64,000 nucleotides of DNA from Noviherbaspirillum galbum. GTDB taxonomy: Bacteria; Pseudomonadota; Gammaproteobacteria; Burkholderiales; Burkholderiaceae_D. The notes under the pieces are model-generated. The model saw nothing but the letters and a program-made list of their open reading frames with translations, searched no databases and was not told the origin of the DNA. Positions 46,038 to 56,075 of this stretch are shown here, in pieces (the stretch's first letter is position 1; each line of letters begins with the position of its first letter). The DNA lies in contig NZ_JAAIVB010000069.1 of assembly GCF_010974945.1 (NCBI RefSeq), forward strand, positions 1 to 64,000, given 5' to 3'. Position numbers and translations under genes: made by a program.

Positions 46038-46052
46038 ACGCAAAGAGGCAAC

Positions 46053-47213
46053 ATGTCAGATCTGTACGATAGCCAAAATCATGCCCCGACTCTGCCTCGT
46101 ATCTGTAACGATGCTCTGCGTCGGGCACGGTTTCGAGGCTGCCTCCTCGCGGGTGCAGCCGGTGACGCATTGGGTGGAGCAGTAGAATTCAGCAGCCTTT
46201 CGGAAATACGCCAGAACCATGGGGCAAATGGCATCAGTAATTATGTGCAAAGCTTCGGTTCCATGGGGGCCATCACCGATGACACCCAGATGACCCTTTA
46301 TACAGCAGAAGGCTTATTACGGGGATATGTGCGTACGCAGACGCGCGGCCTTGGAACAAGCCTTGTCGCAGTTACTGCCCATGCCTACCTGCGTTGGCTG
46401 CTCACTCAAGGCATAAGGTCCCCCTTGCTACGCGACGACGCAATAGACGGCTGGCTTTCTACACATCGGGCGCTGTATTCCCGGCGAGCACCCGGCAGCA
46501 CCTGTTTGTCGGCCCTCTCTTTGATGTCATCTTTTGGCAATAAAGCTGAAAATGACAGCAAAGGATGCGGAGGAGTGATGCGTGCAGCACCTGTGGGTCT
46601 GTTCATGTCATCCAAATTACTAGAAAACAAAAGCTATTACATCGCTGAAACATTCAAGCTCGGCTGTGATGTGGCGGCGATTACGCATGGGCACCCGACG
46701 GGGCAGCTGCCATCCGGCACACTCGCGTTACTTGTTGGACTCCTCGTCAACGGCGAATCGCTCGATAACGCATTGAACATTGCACTGCGCGAGTTGCAGC
46801 AACACGATAAACATCAAGAATCGTTAGATGCAATTGTTTTGGCGCGGAGCTTATCCAGTTCCGATATCAGCGCTGAAGCTGCTATCCAGAAGATCGGCGA
46901 GGGGTGGATTGCCGAAGAAGCACTTGCGATTGCCGTTTTCTCCTGCTTACGTGCAAATGATCTTCAAGAGGGGGTAATAATGGCGGTCAATCATGGAGGA
47001 GACAGTGATTCAACAGGGGCGATTGCAGGAAACATCCTCGGGGCGATGTTTTGTGAAGAAGAAATCCCTCAACGTTGGCTAAATGAATTGGAACTGAGGG
47101 ACGTGATAGGACAAGTCGCCGACGACTTGGCAGTGTTTCACGAATGGCGCCTCGATTGGCAGGACAACCAGGAAGAGTCTACATTTTATTGGACAAGATA
47201 TCCGGGTTGGTAA
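46053..47213 (+). CDS. ADP-ribosylglycohydrolase (ARH/DraG family), gene 3
   Basis: A 386-residue protein of the ARH family with the two metal-binding signatures, GAAGDALGGAVEF and AITDDTQMTLY near the start and NHGGDSDSTGAIAGN near the end. DraG-like enzymes remove ADP-ribose from arginine or DNA bases. The active-site motifs appear intact. Coupling with a nuclease and an EEP protein suggests a system in which ADP-ribosylation of a nucleic acid or protein is sensed or reversed. Confidence 0.88.
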   Translation: MSDLYDSQNHAPTLPRICNDALRRARFRGCLLAGAAGDALGGAVEFSSLSEIRQNHGANGISNYVQSFGSMGAITDDTQMTLYTAEGLLRGYVRTQTRGLGTSLVAVTAHAYLRWLLTQGIRSPLLRDDAIDGWLSTHRALYSRRAPGSTCLSALSLMSSFGNKAENDSKGCGGVMRAAPVGLFMSSKLLENKSYYIAETFKLGCDVAAITHGHPTGQLPSGTLALLVGLLVNGESLDNALNIALRELQQHDKHQESLDAIVLARSLSSSDISAEAAIQKIGEGWIAEEALAIAVFSCLRANDLQEGVIMAVNHGGDSDSTGAIAGNILGAMFCEEEIPQRWLNELELRDVIGQVADDLAVFHEWRLDWQDNQEESTFYWTRYPGW

Positions 47214-47281
47214 GTTGCGAATAAATTTGAGCAATTTCTGCTACTCACAATGTTTCGCCTGATTTGCGCCTTAAAACCGAC

Positions 47282-48235
47282 ATGTCCAAGCTCGACCAAT
47301 ACCTTCACGCCGCCACGCGCGAAAACACGCGCCTAGCCTACCAGTCAGCGGTTCGGCACTTCGAGGTCATGTGGGGCGGCCGCCTACCGGCCTCTACCAA
47401 AAGCGTGCTCGAGTACTTGGCGCATTACGCTGCCAGCTTATCATTCAGCACGCTGCAGCAGCGTCTGGCGGCACTGGCTCAATGGCACAAAACCCAAGGC
47501 TTTGCCGACCCTACCAAGGACGAAAAGGTGCGCAAGCTGATGCGTGGCATACGGGCATCCCATCCCGCGCAGCAGAAACAGGCCAAGCCGCTGGAACTCG
47601 ACCAGCTTGAGGCGGTGGTGCGTTGGCTTGACTAGCAAACGGCGACTGCCCAGGAAACGGGCAACCGGAAATTGGCACTGCGCAGCCGGCGAGACAAGGC
47701 GCTGCTGCTGCTGGGTTTCTGGCGCGGGTTCCGCGGCGACGAGCTCGCTAGCCTACGTGTAGAGCATGTCAACGCGTCTGCCGGCCAGGGCATGTCCTGC
47801 TACTTCCCGAAGACTAAGGGAGACCGGGCATACCAGGGATCGACCTTCAAGGTATCGGCGCTGCGCAAATTGTGCCCGGTCGATGCCTATCTGGATTGGA
47901 TCAGTGCCTCCCAGCTGGTCGAAGGGCCAGTTTTCCGGGGAATTGACCGATGGGGGCATGTGCGCGATGAGGGATCGCGTACGGACAGTCTCATTCCCGT
48001 TTTGCGAAGCATGCTGGAAGGCGCGGGGATTGAATCGGCGGAGTTATATAGCGGGCACTCCCTGCGCCGCGGCTTCGCGAACTGGGCGTCGTCCAATGGA
48101 TGGAACATGAAGACCTTGATGGAGTACATTGGATGGAAAGACGTCAAATCAGCGATGCGTTACGTTGATGCCATCGATCCGTTTGCCAAGAGCGTGCTGA
48201 AAGCGCTGCCCGAACCCTCGATTGACAAATTGTAG
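47282..48235 (+). pseudogene. Tyrosine recombinase with in-frame TAG (second copy)
   Basis: The frame starts MSKLDQYLHAATRENTRLAY and reaches AVVRWLD, then TAG at 47633-47635. It resumes directly with QTATAQETGNRKLALRSRRD and runs through all catalytic motifs (FRGDELASLR, HSLRRGFANW, YIGWKD, AMRYVDA) to 48235. No frameshift is needed. It is about 75 percent similar to the copy at 42843, judged by eye. Without readthrough the product is a 117-residue N-terminal domain only. Confidence 0.85.
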
Positions 48236-48465
48236 GGACACACGCTTTACAGCGTACATCAAAGCTGTTTTGGCACGCGCGAATCCGAAAGCCCAGCGTT
48301 TCATTGTCACTAAGTCGTTTCAGATGGGGACAAAGGTGGGCGACCATCATGAGAAAAAGGTAGGATCCGTACAAAAGGCATGCCGGCTGCATATGGCAAA
48401 TAATCAGTTTGCCCTCGAGAGGAAATTGTAAAATCTCAACACGCCGGAAAAACAGGGGTAGGTAG

Positions 48466-51400
48466 ATGACTGACATAACAGAGCAGCCGGATTCGAAGTC
48501 GAGAGCACTAACTGAGGATGGCGTGGCAGGATTTGCCAAACACGTGCTGCGCTATTTCCAAGACTTCATCGAAACTGACTTTCGACGTCATCAGGCCCCT
48601 CGGCGACGCATCATTTACAAGAGTGATGCTGGGTTTAGGATGGGAATCCCCTTACGAAAGTACAGTACGTTATTCGAGACAGCTTGGAAAACTGTCCGCC
48701 AGCCATTAACCCAGCCGCTGGAAATCCGTATCCCCAAGGGGCGTTTCGCCGCTCCGCTCTCCCCTACGCTACGTGACTTAATCGCCAAGCAAGTGGCCGC
48801 GCTTCCAGACGAAAGCTTCGCGAGCATTCGCAGCGGTGTTCTCGACTGTGCGATCAAACATCGCAGCGCCGGCGCCCGGGATGCCGAAAAGTATGTGGAA
48901 ACCGTCGCGGTGCAGTTTGTTGACGATTTTGGGCAAAGAGTCGTGGCAGGATTGCTTTCCACCCTTGAGGAGCCGTTCAAGCAAAGCGCTTATTCGGCAG
49001 TGGAGTCCATTTACGATATCGAAGCTGACCTGATCGACACCATCACCAGACCCGTCAGTGACCGGATTGGCGAGCCGCTCAACACGCTGATTGTGACCGG
49101 AGAATCTGCTGAACTCGAAGCGTTGTTGGACGAATACTTTGCAACCGTGGATGTGCGCAAGTCCCTGACGGACTTCTTCGAGCAGTTTTCAACGGCCGAC
49201 GCGTTCCTTGAAATGCGGGACTTGGATAACACGTTACGCACTAGCGAAGGTCAAAGTCTTTACCTTTATTTGTGCGATATCCGGTTCGGGACTGCGACGT
49301 TCCCGTTGTTTTACATTCCGCTCGATATCCGGTTCGATGAACAAGCTACAGCGTTTGTGCTCAAGGCCGACCCCCATCTTTACATCAACAAGCGTGCGCT
49401 TGACTGGATTGCTCAGGAAATGGCTTCCGACTCTGGCCGCACATTCATCTCCCCGGTGAAAGATCGAATCCTTTACCTGCCTGAAAATGAGTGCTTCTCT
49501 GACGCAGCGGTGAAGCAGCTGAACAATATGGCAAAGGCGATTGAAGTCGCAGCCGACCTCGATCTTTCGGGAAACCGCCTAAAAATGGTGGACAGCGCCA
49601 GCGTGCGCATGTCGAACGCGGCTTACTTCGCGGTATTCGACAGAGCCGATGAAGCCATTCTTTCCGATTATGAAGCGCTGCTTACTGCTGTGGAAAGCGA
49701 TAAGCAGGAGGCTGCAAGTATGTTTGAAGGTATCGTGCGCGCCATGATCATGGACGAACCGAAAAATGCGACACCGGCAGTCGAGAAGACGTGGGAAGGC
49801 GTCAGCGTTCCGGATCGGCTCGTTGCACCTTCGCCTATTCCAGTTAACGAAGAACAGATAAAGATTCAGATTGCCCTGAATTCGAAGGACTGTCGACACA
49901 TTATCGTGCAGGGCCCGCCCGGCACGGGCAAAAGCCACACGATTTCGGCAATTGCATTCGACGCCATTCTGTCGGGGAAGAACATTCTGGTTCTCTCGGA
50001 CAAGCAGGAGGCACTGGACGTGGTCGAAGACAAACTGGCTGCGACCTTGGCGAAGGTTCGGCACGGGGGCGACGATTTTCCCAACCCAATTCTGCGCCTC
50101 GGAAAGACCTCGACATACCCGAAGCTTATCGCGTCTTCATCGCTCGAGCGCATCAAGGAACAGGATCGAGCGCAGCGGGCCAATGCAACTCAGCTTGACG
50201 AGGAAACCAAATCGGTTCATGAGTCACTGCGTGAAAATGTGGCCAAAACCATTCATGCGTACTCCAGCGTTCGACTCGACGAGGTGCAAAAGCTGACCGT
50301 AACCGAACGCATGATCGAGGAAAAGCTGCCCGGCTCAACCGAACGATTGCGTGACCCTCTGTTGCCCGCCCATCTTGAAGTCCTGGCACAGGCAGTAAGT
50401 GCTGTGGGGACCGAGCACATTCAGGAAGTAGCTGGTTCTTTGCCTGATGGCGGGAGCAGCAAGCCGGATCTCCAGTCGGGTGTTCGCGCGCTGGTTGTCG
50501 CCAAAGCCGTCATGGATGTCGCCAAACGTCCTGAGCTGCTAGGTCTTTTCAAGGACCTCACTCCCAGTCACATTCCGGTACTGACGCGGTTCATTACTGA
50601 CTATGAAAACGCAAAATGGCCGATTTTCGGTTATTTATTTAGTCGAAAAAAGGCAAAAGCAATCGATCAACAGGTAGGTGCCGCGCTTCCTTGCATCAAT
50701 TCGCTTGACATGCATCGGAACGTTGACGGGCTTAGGCAAGTCGTGGACACACTCTCCGCAATTCAGCGCGCGGCGTCCGAGTGCAATTTTGCCGAACCCC
50801 GTGTCAGCGTGGTGTACAACATACTCGCCATGAACAGGACCGCACCCGGCACCGCAAAACTTGTCGACGGTCTGGTAACAGCGTACACAACGGTCTTCCC
50901 GGACCACTGGCCGTTCACTGAGAGCGCAGCACCTGGTGAGGTATTGGTCCAAATCTACCAGTTGGCATCTTACGCGGTCGATTGGCATCGGATCTCCAAT
51001 ACCTTCAACGCCGCTCCGGCATTCGACTACGTAGGCGACAAGTCGCGTCTGGAAACCCTATATGCTGCACGAATGGGACGGGAGATCGATAGCAAGTTTG
51101 TTCAGTTTGTACAAGAAAACCGGGCACTTGCCAGATCCATTGGGGACGTCATCAAAGCCAAGAAGCAGTTTCCAACAAACGAATTTGACCGATTTTCCGG
51201 GGCTTTCCCTTGCATTATTGCCGGCATCCGCGACTATGCGCAGTATGTTCCGCTCAAAAATCAGTGCTTTCAAATTGTGGTGATCGATGAGGCCAGCCAA
51301 GTTTCTCTGGCGCAGGCATTTCCCGCCTTGTTGCGTGCTGAGAAAGTGGTGGTGTTCGGGGATGAGAAGCAGTTTTCGAACGTAAAGTCGCAACAGGCAA

Positions 51401-52869
51401 GCAAGGAGCGCAACGCGACCTACCTCACTGACATGGAAGCATTTTTTCGTCGGAATGTCTCCAGTGCCGCTGATCGGATCGAGCGTTTGAAACAGTTTGA
51501 CGTGAAAAAATCGGTGCTGGACTTCTTCAAGCTCATTGCAAACACCGAGATCATGCTGAAGAAGCATTTCCGTGGGTATCAAGAACTAATCAGTTTCTCC
51601 TCCGAGCAGTTTTACGGCGGTCAGCTGCAGGCTATCAAGGTGCGAGCCAAGCCATTGACCGACGTGCTTTCATTCAAAGTTTTGGAGCACGACGGACGTG
51701 CTGAGAAGCATCGCAACAGTAATAGTGTAGAAGCAGAATTCATTCTGGGCGAACTTCGGCGCCTGATTGACTCTGGCGCAGAAGAGTCTGTAGGCATCAT
51801 CACGCCGTTTCGGGAGCAGCAGGAGGCGCTTTCTCGGTTGCTGATGAACGACACCTATGCCGATCGCTTTCAAAAGCAGCTTCGGTTGAAGATAATGACT
51901 TTTGACACTTGTCAGGGCGAAGAAAGGGATCTCATCATTTATTCCATGGTGGCTACCCGTGCCCATGACGCATTAAACTATATTTTCCCGGTATCCCTGG
52001 ATGAAGACAAGGAAAGGATCGAGGAAGCATTAAAGGTTCAGCGCCTTAATGTCGGGTTTTCCAGGGCAAAGGAAGGTATTTTGTTCGTCCTATCCAAGCC
52101 TACCAACGAGTTCAAAGGCAGTATCGGACGCGCAATCCGTCATTTCGAGTCGGTTTTGTCCCGCCGCTCGATCCCGAACGGAGGCCCGACCGAGTCCCCT
52201 ATGGAGGCAAAAGTTCTCGATTGGCTCCAGAAGACAGCGTTCTACCAAAACAATGCAGACGTGATCGAGCTGCAAACCCAGTTTAAAGTTGGAGATTACC
52301 TCCGTCAGCTAGACCCGTCTTACAGCGACCCTGCCTATCGCGCCGACTTTTTGCTCACTTATTACGGAGACCCAGATGATGACGGCGATGACGTCCGGAT
52401 CATCATTGAGTATGACGGCTTTGCCGAACACTTCGTACGCCGCGACACAGTGACGGCAGCGAATTGGGAGCGGTGCTATAAAGAATCGGACATTGAACGG
52501 CAGCTTGTGATCGAGTCTTACGGGTACAAGTTCTTGCGCGTAAATCGGTTCAACTTAGGGAAAGATCCAATCCAGACGCTTTCAGACCGCTTGTTCCAGC
52601 TGGTAAGTCACGCTTCCCAAACATCTGCGCTTCAGAGCGTAACAAGAATTTTGGAAGACACCGAAGGACTGCAGAACGGCAGCGTCAAGCCTTGTCCAAA
52701 ATGTGAGCGTATTTTGGATATTTCTGCATATTTCGATCCCAAGTTGCGTAGTCATCTGGGTGGAACAGGACGCGTATGCATGGAATGCAAAGGGCAAGTC
52801 ATTCCATCCAAAAGTAGCCAAGTGCGTAGATCAAATGGAGTGCGAGGAGACTTACGAGGTGGACGTTAA
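48466..52869 (+). CDS. SF1 helicase fused to nuclease and zinc ribbon, probable defence protein
   Basis: A 1467-residue protein. The first 450 residues are a conserved but unnamed alpha/beta region. A UvrD/Upf1-like SF1 helicase follows: QGPPGTGKSHTISAIA (motif I, near 483), VVIDEASQVSLAQAFPA (motif II), VFGDEKQFSNV (III), GIITPFREQQE (IV), MTFDTCQGEERDLII (V) and LNVGFSRAKEGILFVL (VI). About residue 1300 comes a PD-(D/E)XK/Vsr-like nuclease (YRADFLLTYY, IIIEYDGF, YKFLRVNRFNLG), and the end is a CPKC...CMEC zinc ribbon. Helicase-nucleases of this plan are typical of anti-phage systems; the role here is inferred from that and the setting. Confidence 0.75.
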   Translation: MTDITEQPDSKSRALTEDGVAGFAKHVLRYFQDFIETDFRRHQAPRRRIIYKSDAGFRMGIPLRKYSTLFETAWKTVRQPLTQPLEIRIPKGRFAAPLSPTLRDLIAKQVAALPDESFASIRSGVLDCAIKHRSAGARDAEKYVETVAVQFVDDFGQRVVAGLLSTLEEPFKQSAYSAVESIYDIEADLIDTITRPVSDRIGEPLNTLIVTGESAELEALLDEYFATVDVRKSLTDFFEQFSTADAFLEMRDLDNTLRTSEGQSLYLYLCDIRFGTATFPLFYIPLDIRFDEQATAFVLKADPHLYINKRALDWIAQEMASDSGRTFISPVKDRILYLPENECFSDAAVKQLNNMAKAIEVAADLDLSGNRLKMVDSASVRMSNAAYFAVFDRADEAILSDYEALLTAVESDKQEAASMFEGIVRAMIMDEPKNATPAVEKTWEGVSVPDRLVAPSPIPVNEEQIKIQIALNSKDCRHIIVQGPPGTGKSHTISAIAFDAILSGKNILVLSDKQEALDVVEDKLAATLAKVRHGGDDFPNPILRLGKTSTYPKLIASSSLERIKEQDRAQRANATQLDEETKSVHESLRENVAKTIHAYSSVRLDEVQKLTVTERMIEEKLPGSTERLRDPLLPAHLEVLAQAVSAVGTEHIQEVAGSLPDGGSSKPDLQSGVRALVVAKAVMDVAKRPELLGLFKDLTPSHIPVLTRFITDYENAKWPIFGYLFSRKKAKAIDQQVGAALPCINSLDMHRNVDGLRQVVDTLSAIQRAASECNFAEPRVSVVYNILAMNRTAPGTAKLVDGLVTAYTTVFPDHWPFTESAAPGEVLVQIYQLASYAVDWHRISNTFNAAPAFDYVGDKSRLETLYAARMGREIDSKFVQFVQENRALARSIGDVIKAKKQFPTNEFDRFSGAFPCIIAGIRDYAQYVPLKNQCFQIVVIDEASQVSLAQAFPALLRAEKVVVFGDEKQFSNVKSQQASKERNATYLTDMEAFFRRNVSSAADRIERLKQFDVKKSVLDFFKLIANTEIMLKKHFRGYQELISFSSEQFYGGQLQAIKVRAKPLTDVLSFKVLEHDGRAEKHRNSNSVEAEFILGELRRLIDSGAEESVGIITPFREQQEALSRLLMNDTYADRFQKQLRLKIMTFDTCQGEERDLIIYSMVATRAHDALNYIFPVSLDEDKERIEEALKVQRLNVGFSRAKEGILFVLSKPTNEFKGSIGRAIRHFESVLSRRSIPNGGPTESPMEAKVLDWLQKTAFYQNNADVIELQTQFKVGDYLRQLDPSYSDPAYRADFLLTYYGDPDDDGDDVRIIIEYDGFAEHFVRRDTVTAANWERCYKESDIERQLVIESYGYKFLRVNRFNLGKDPIQTLSDRLFQLVSHASQTSALQSVTRILEDTEGLQNGSVKPCPKCERILDISAYFDPKLRSHLGGTGRVCMECKGQVIPSKSSQVRRSNGVRGDLRGGR

Positions 52870-53010
52870 ATGATTTACGACTACGCTTTCTCGACGCACA
52901 AGATTGGGTAACCTTGTTGGCTGGGATTGATCATAAAAGTATTGCAAACATGTGTTAGAACATGTCCCAACGAGACCAGTGGCCGGTTCTTGGTGTCGCT
53001 GAGACTATGG

Positions 53011-53397
53011 CTACATCTGTTCGATCAAACTCGCTAGACTTTCATCCTTGAGGTTTTCACGCACGTGCAATAGTTGCAGTATCGGGGTCGGCCCCTCCTT
53101 CTCCCACTTGATGTTGTTCATTAGCACCATCATCGAGTCCGACATCATTACCGCCATCGGCCAGTCCTTCGGGGGTTGATTGCGGGCGATTGCTGCCATT
53201 TCCGGTAGTCCCTCGTCCGACATTTCCAGCGCCGCCCGACCATGATCCGGTTCTGCTGCGAACAAGCGTTCCACCTTGGCGGCCATTGCTTGGCGATACT
53301 GCGCCGGGGTGAGAGGCCACGCTGCCGACACGGCCAGGACGGTTTGCAGATTGTTCGGCACTGTCTTGGGCGACCAAACTTTGTTGGAATTGTTCAT
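53011..53397 (-). CDS. Hypothetical protein
   Basis: A 128-residue acidic protein without signal peptide or transmembrane segment. It has an Ala-rich helical stretch (TPAQYRQAMAAKVERLFA) and a Met-rich middle (AVMMSDSMMVLMNN). No family recognised. The ribosome site is weak, but codon use and length suggest a real gene. It is convergent with the helicase gene and lies beside the putative nuclease at 53747. Confidence 0.5.
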   Translation of the reverse strand: MNNSNKVWSPKTVPNNLQTVLAVSAAWPLTPAQYRQAMAAKVERLFAAEPDHGRAALEMSDEGLPEMAAIARNQPPKDWPMAVMMSDSMMVLMNNIKWEKEGPTPILQLLHVRENLKDESLASLIEQM

Positions 53398-53746
53398 GAA
53401 ATTCGCTTCATATAAGTATAGGGGAGCGCCACCGCAAGTTCATGAGCGCTCTTGTCAAAGGTGCCAACCTACTATCGGCTTCATCGTTCATGGGCGGTTT
53501 CAATTAACGTCAAACGGATGAAAATGCACACTAAGCAAAAGAACGTTAAAAACACGTAAATTTCGAATCAATGGTTATCGATTTAGATTCGCGATAAACC
53601 GTATCATTTTGCACCAAAAGCACGGTAACCCGAACAATGACTATTTGCGGGCTCAATTAGGATGATTTGCCATCGCCGCGGTGGCGCAGCAACACAACGC
53701 TGGCCTGTTTATGTGAGTAAGCATATAGCTTGTCTCGCCGCTGCAG
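53398..53746. other. Intergenic stretch with small inverted repeats
   Basis: About 350 bases with no gene. CGAATC (53563-53568) and GATTCG form a dyad with a 16-base spacer, next to an ACCGT/ACGGT pair a little further right. The region is AT-rich around 53530-53620. It probably carries the promoter of the 53397 gene and the 3' end of the nuclease gene. Confidence 0.35.
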
Positions 53747-54628
53747 TTACACCCTGTAGAGCCCTCCAAGGGCGGCAAACACCTCGCCGCTTTCAGTGAC
53801 AAGGTAGACCGACACTTTAAGCGCGTGCAGCGAAGTGCGCGTGCCATGAATCAGTCGCCGGTAGGTCATGAAATCCGGAAAACACAGTGCGATTTCTTTG
53901 TCCGGGTGCTGTTCAAGCAGCATCAGCATTTTCAGCATCGCATGCGAATACCACTGCCGAGCCTGGCTGCTCGGGGAAGTAATCTTGGCCTGTCCACGGT
54001 TCGCGCCATGATCATAGACCGTGGTGGGGAAACCCTTTACTTCAAACAGAACATGCCGACCATTACGCACGGCTTCCAGATCGATGCCTGCCTCCTTGCT
54101 TTCGGTGTCGGCAAAGCGCTGAATATGCCAACCCTCGCGATCGAGATACTGTCCTAATAGAATTTGCACGTTGCCCTCCCAGTGCCAAGGCCGGCCCTCT
54201 ACGAGCGATGAGGGCAGCAACGGCCTCGGCGTCGCGGCCACGCCATGAGCGATGTGTGGCTCGTTCCTACTCAGTTGGGCCAGGGAGGCAGTGGGCGTCG
54301 GTGGTGAGACGACTGCGGCTTGCGGGATAACGATTGACGCCGCCGTCTGGGGTGGCTGAATTGGCTGAAAACCATTCGAGGGCGTGGCTAAAGACGCCGG
54401 CGTGCCTCCAGAAAGCTTTTCGAACAGCGTGTTGCCAATCTTGATGCGGCCGCAGTCGCAGCAAAGCAGGCCATATTGCCGAAAGATGCGCTTCGCGTGA
54501 GAGAGACGGCCAGCCAGAGCATTGACCTGCTGGCGCGGGCTGACATTGGCGATGCGGGATATACAGTCGTCACACAAGGCCCCGGGGGCGGCGCCCAGTG
54601 TTTCAATAATGCGATCGATATTTGTCAT
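53747..54628 (-). CDS. PD-(D/E)XK endonuclease-like protein with N-terminal Cys-rich domain
   Basis: A 293-residue protein. The first 80 residues form a small zinc/helix-turn-helix-like unit (LCDDCISRIANVSPRQQVN, then YGLLCCDCGRIKIGN). A Pro/Ala/Ser-rich linker follows to about residue 150. The C-terminal domain has a nuclease core: ESKEAGIDLEAVRNG (Asp), HVLFEVKGFPT (Glu-x-Lys), and a helix SSQARQWYSHAMLKML. The ATG at 54628 follows GAGGAGAGCG. A single-component restriction or DNA-repair nuclease is likely. Confidence 0.65.
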   Translation of the reverse strand: MTNIDRIIETLGAAPGALCDDCISRIANVSPRQQVNALAGRLSHAKRIFRQYGLLCCDCGRIKIGNTLFEKLSGGTPASLATPSNGFQPIQPPQTAASIVIPQAAVVSPPTPTASLAQLSRNEPHIAHGVAATPRPLLPSSLVEGRPWHWEGNVQILLGQYLDREGWHIQRFADTESKEAGIDLEAVRNGRHVLFEVKGFPTTVYDHGANRGQAKITSPSSQARQWYSHAMLKMLMLLEQHPDKEIALCFPDFMTYRRLIHGTRTSLHALKVSVYLVTESGEVFAALGGLYRV

Positions 54629-55076
54629 ACGCTCTCCTCGATCATAGCGCCCGCGCTTGTTGATGCCAATCGTCGGTTTGTTTAGTGTAGTAGGGGCGCG
54701 GTGCATGCCGTTTGCCCAAGCGCAGTCCTTGTCCAGTCACTTGGCGTTAGGGCAAAGCCTAATGAGATTGCCGAATAGGAAAACCAGTGCTCTAGTGCTC
54801 TCTCAATTGAGGCAGCGTACTTTGAGTGCAGAATGATACGTTGTAGTCGCAAATATCATGCAATTTCAGCGACATAGCAGGCCGTTAATTCATCGCGTCA
54901 CCTCGCCACCCAGTGCTTTGATTTCACGACGCTTTTTCGCTTGAAGCGCATCAATCTGCACTCAAAGCACGCTAATCCCCAGACGTGTTCGGCAGACGTA
55001 TGGTGTATGCCAAGAACCGGACGAAGCACCAGGACGCCACTGGCTTTCTTGGGCAGAACCTGATGACGACGACCCG
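54629..55076. other. Intergenic region carrying a MITE-like inverted repeat
   Basis: About 450 bases without a gene. AGCGTACTTTGAGTGCAGA (54813-54831) and TCTGCACTCAAAGCACGCT (54955-54973) are inverted repeats of 19 bases with one mismatch, enclosing 123 bases. The whole, about 160 bases, could be a small non-autonomous element or a recombination site. No flanking target duplication was seen. Confidence 0.5.
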
Positions 55077-55655
55077 TCACTTACGTGAGTTGGCAATGAT
55101 GAGCGCGCCGATGATGATGGCGACGCTCACGGGCAGCCCAGAGATAGCGCCAAAAGCAGCCCAAACAATGCCGCCGAAAATTGCCACAATTAGCAGTACC
55201 CAGAACACTTCGTGCATGCAAGCCAGCGCCATGACTACTGCACCGACAGGGACATACCACTTTGCACCGCTGTCTGCCGTGTACCAAGCTAGATAAATCA
55301 GGAAAAACCCCAGAGGGTAGCGTACATACCAAGCCTCAAAAATCTTGTCGATTTTTTCCTGTGCGGCTCGCGAAGCCGCTTCATTCTTGAGTCGCTCTTC
55401 TTCCGAGATGACTGGATTTTTCTCGATGATTGACCCTGGACGCCGCTCGATAGTCGTTTGAGCCCGGCCTGCCAAGTAAGCCAGCACCAACCCGATAAGG
55501 ATGACAGGTATGCCGGCCCAAACGTTGACTTTGGCAGTAAATACTGCGGCAATAACAAGCGAAAGAATGACAACGCCGGTCGCATGGACGACCCGTTCCC
55601 GAATTGTCAAAGGGCGATAGATGTACGGGCTAGTGTCTTTGACAGATTGCTCCAT
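55077..55655 (-). CDS. Multi-pass membrane protein, unknown
   Basis: A 192-residue protein with about four transmembrane helices (VVILSLVIAAVFTA, AGIPVILIGLVLAYLAG, LGFFLIYLAWYTA, then VFWVLLIVAIFGGIVWAAFG with a final VSVAIIIGALII) and a charged helical loop between residues 67 and 105 (SEEERLKNEAASRAAQEKID). GAAAAGGGGAATAG precedes the ATG. No family is recognised. It might belong to a defence system as the membrane component, but it has no obvious partner. Confidence 0.6.
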   Translation of the reverse strand: MEQSVKDTSPYIYRPLTIRERVVHATGVVILSLVIAAVFTAKVNVWAGIPVILIGLVLAYLAGRAQTTIERRPGSIIEKNPVISEEERLKNEAASRAAQEKIDKIFEAWYVRYPLGFFLIYLAWYTADSGAKWYVPVGAVVMALACMHEVFWVLLIVAIFGGIVWAAFGAISGLPVSVAIIIGALIIANSRK

Positions 55656-56075
55656 AGCTATTCCCCTTTTCTTTTTGCAATTTTACAATAGCCCAGTTTT
55701 TGAACCTAGCGAAAAAGCCGGGGAGGCACCCACCCGGCAGACCCGTGTTTAGTTGTTTTCTAGGTTATTTCATGTGCTTTCTTTGTGTAAATTGAATTGA
55801 GGCGCTTCAATTTATGCGAGCGACCCGGCGGTTCAGCTCTTTCTGGGGTAAGTGCGCTTTTCATGCATTTTGCTTCGGTGTGGAGCGGAAGTCACTTAAA
55901 AATCAACGATCTAGGCAACCAGTAGAAATGAATAAATCGTTCCCCGTAAGTCCTTGAAAATGCAGCAGAACTTCGCTGGAACCGCACGAAATTGCATAGA
56001 GAGTACGCTAACCCCGTTTACCAATAGATTGAATTTCAGTTAAGGTTTCTATTTGGCAACTTAAAGGGCAAAGAT
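55656..56075. other. Intergenic stretch with a stem-loop
   Basis: About 420 bases with no gene. TAAATTGAA (55788-55796) and TTCAATTTA (55806-55814) form a perfect 9-bp stem with a 9-base loop, not followed by a T run, so it is more likely an operator or recombination mark than a terminator. No coding signal was seen. Confidence 0.35.
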
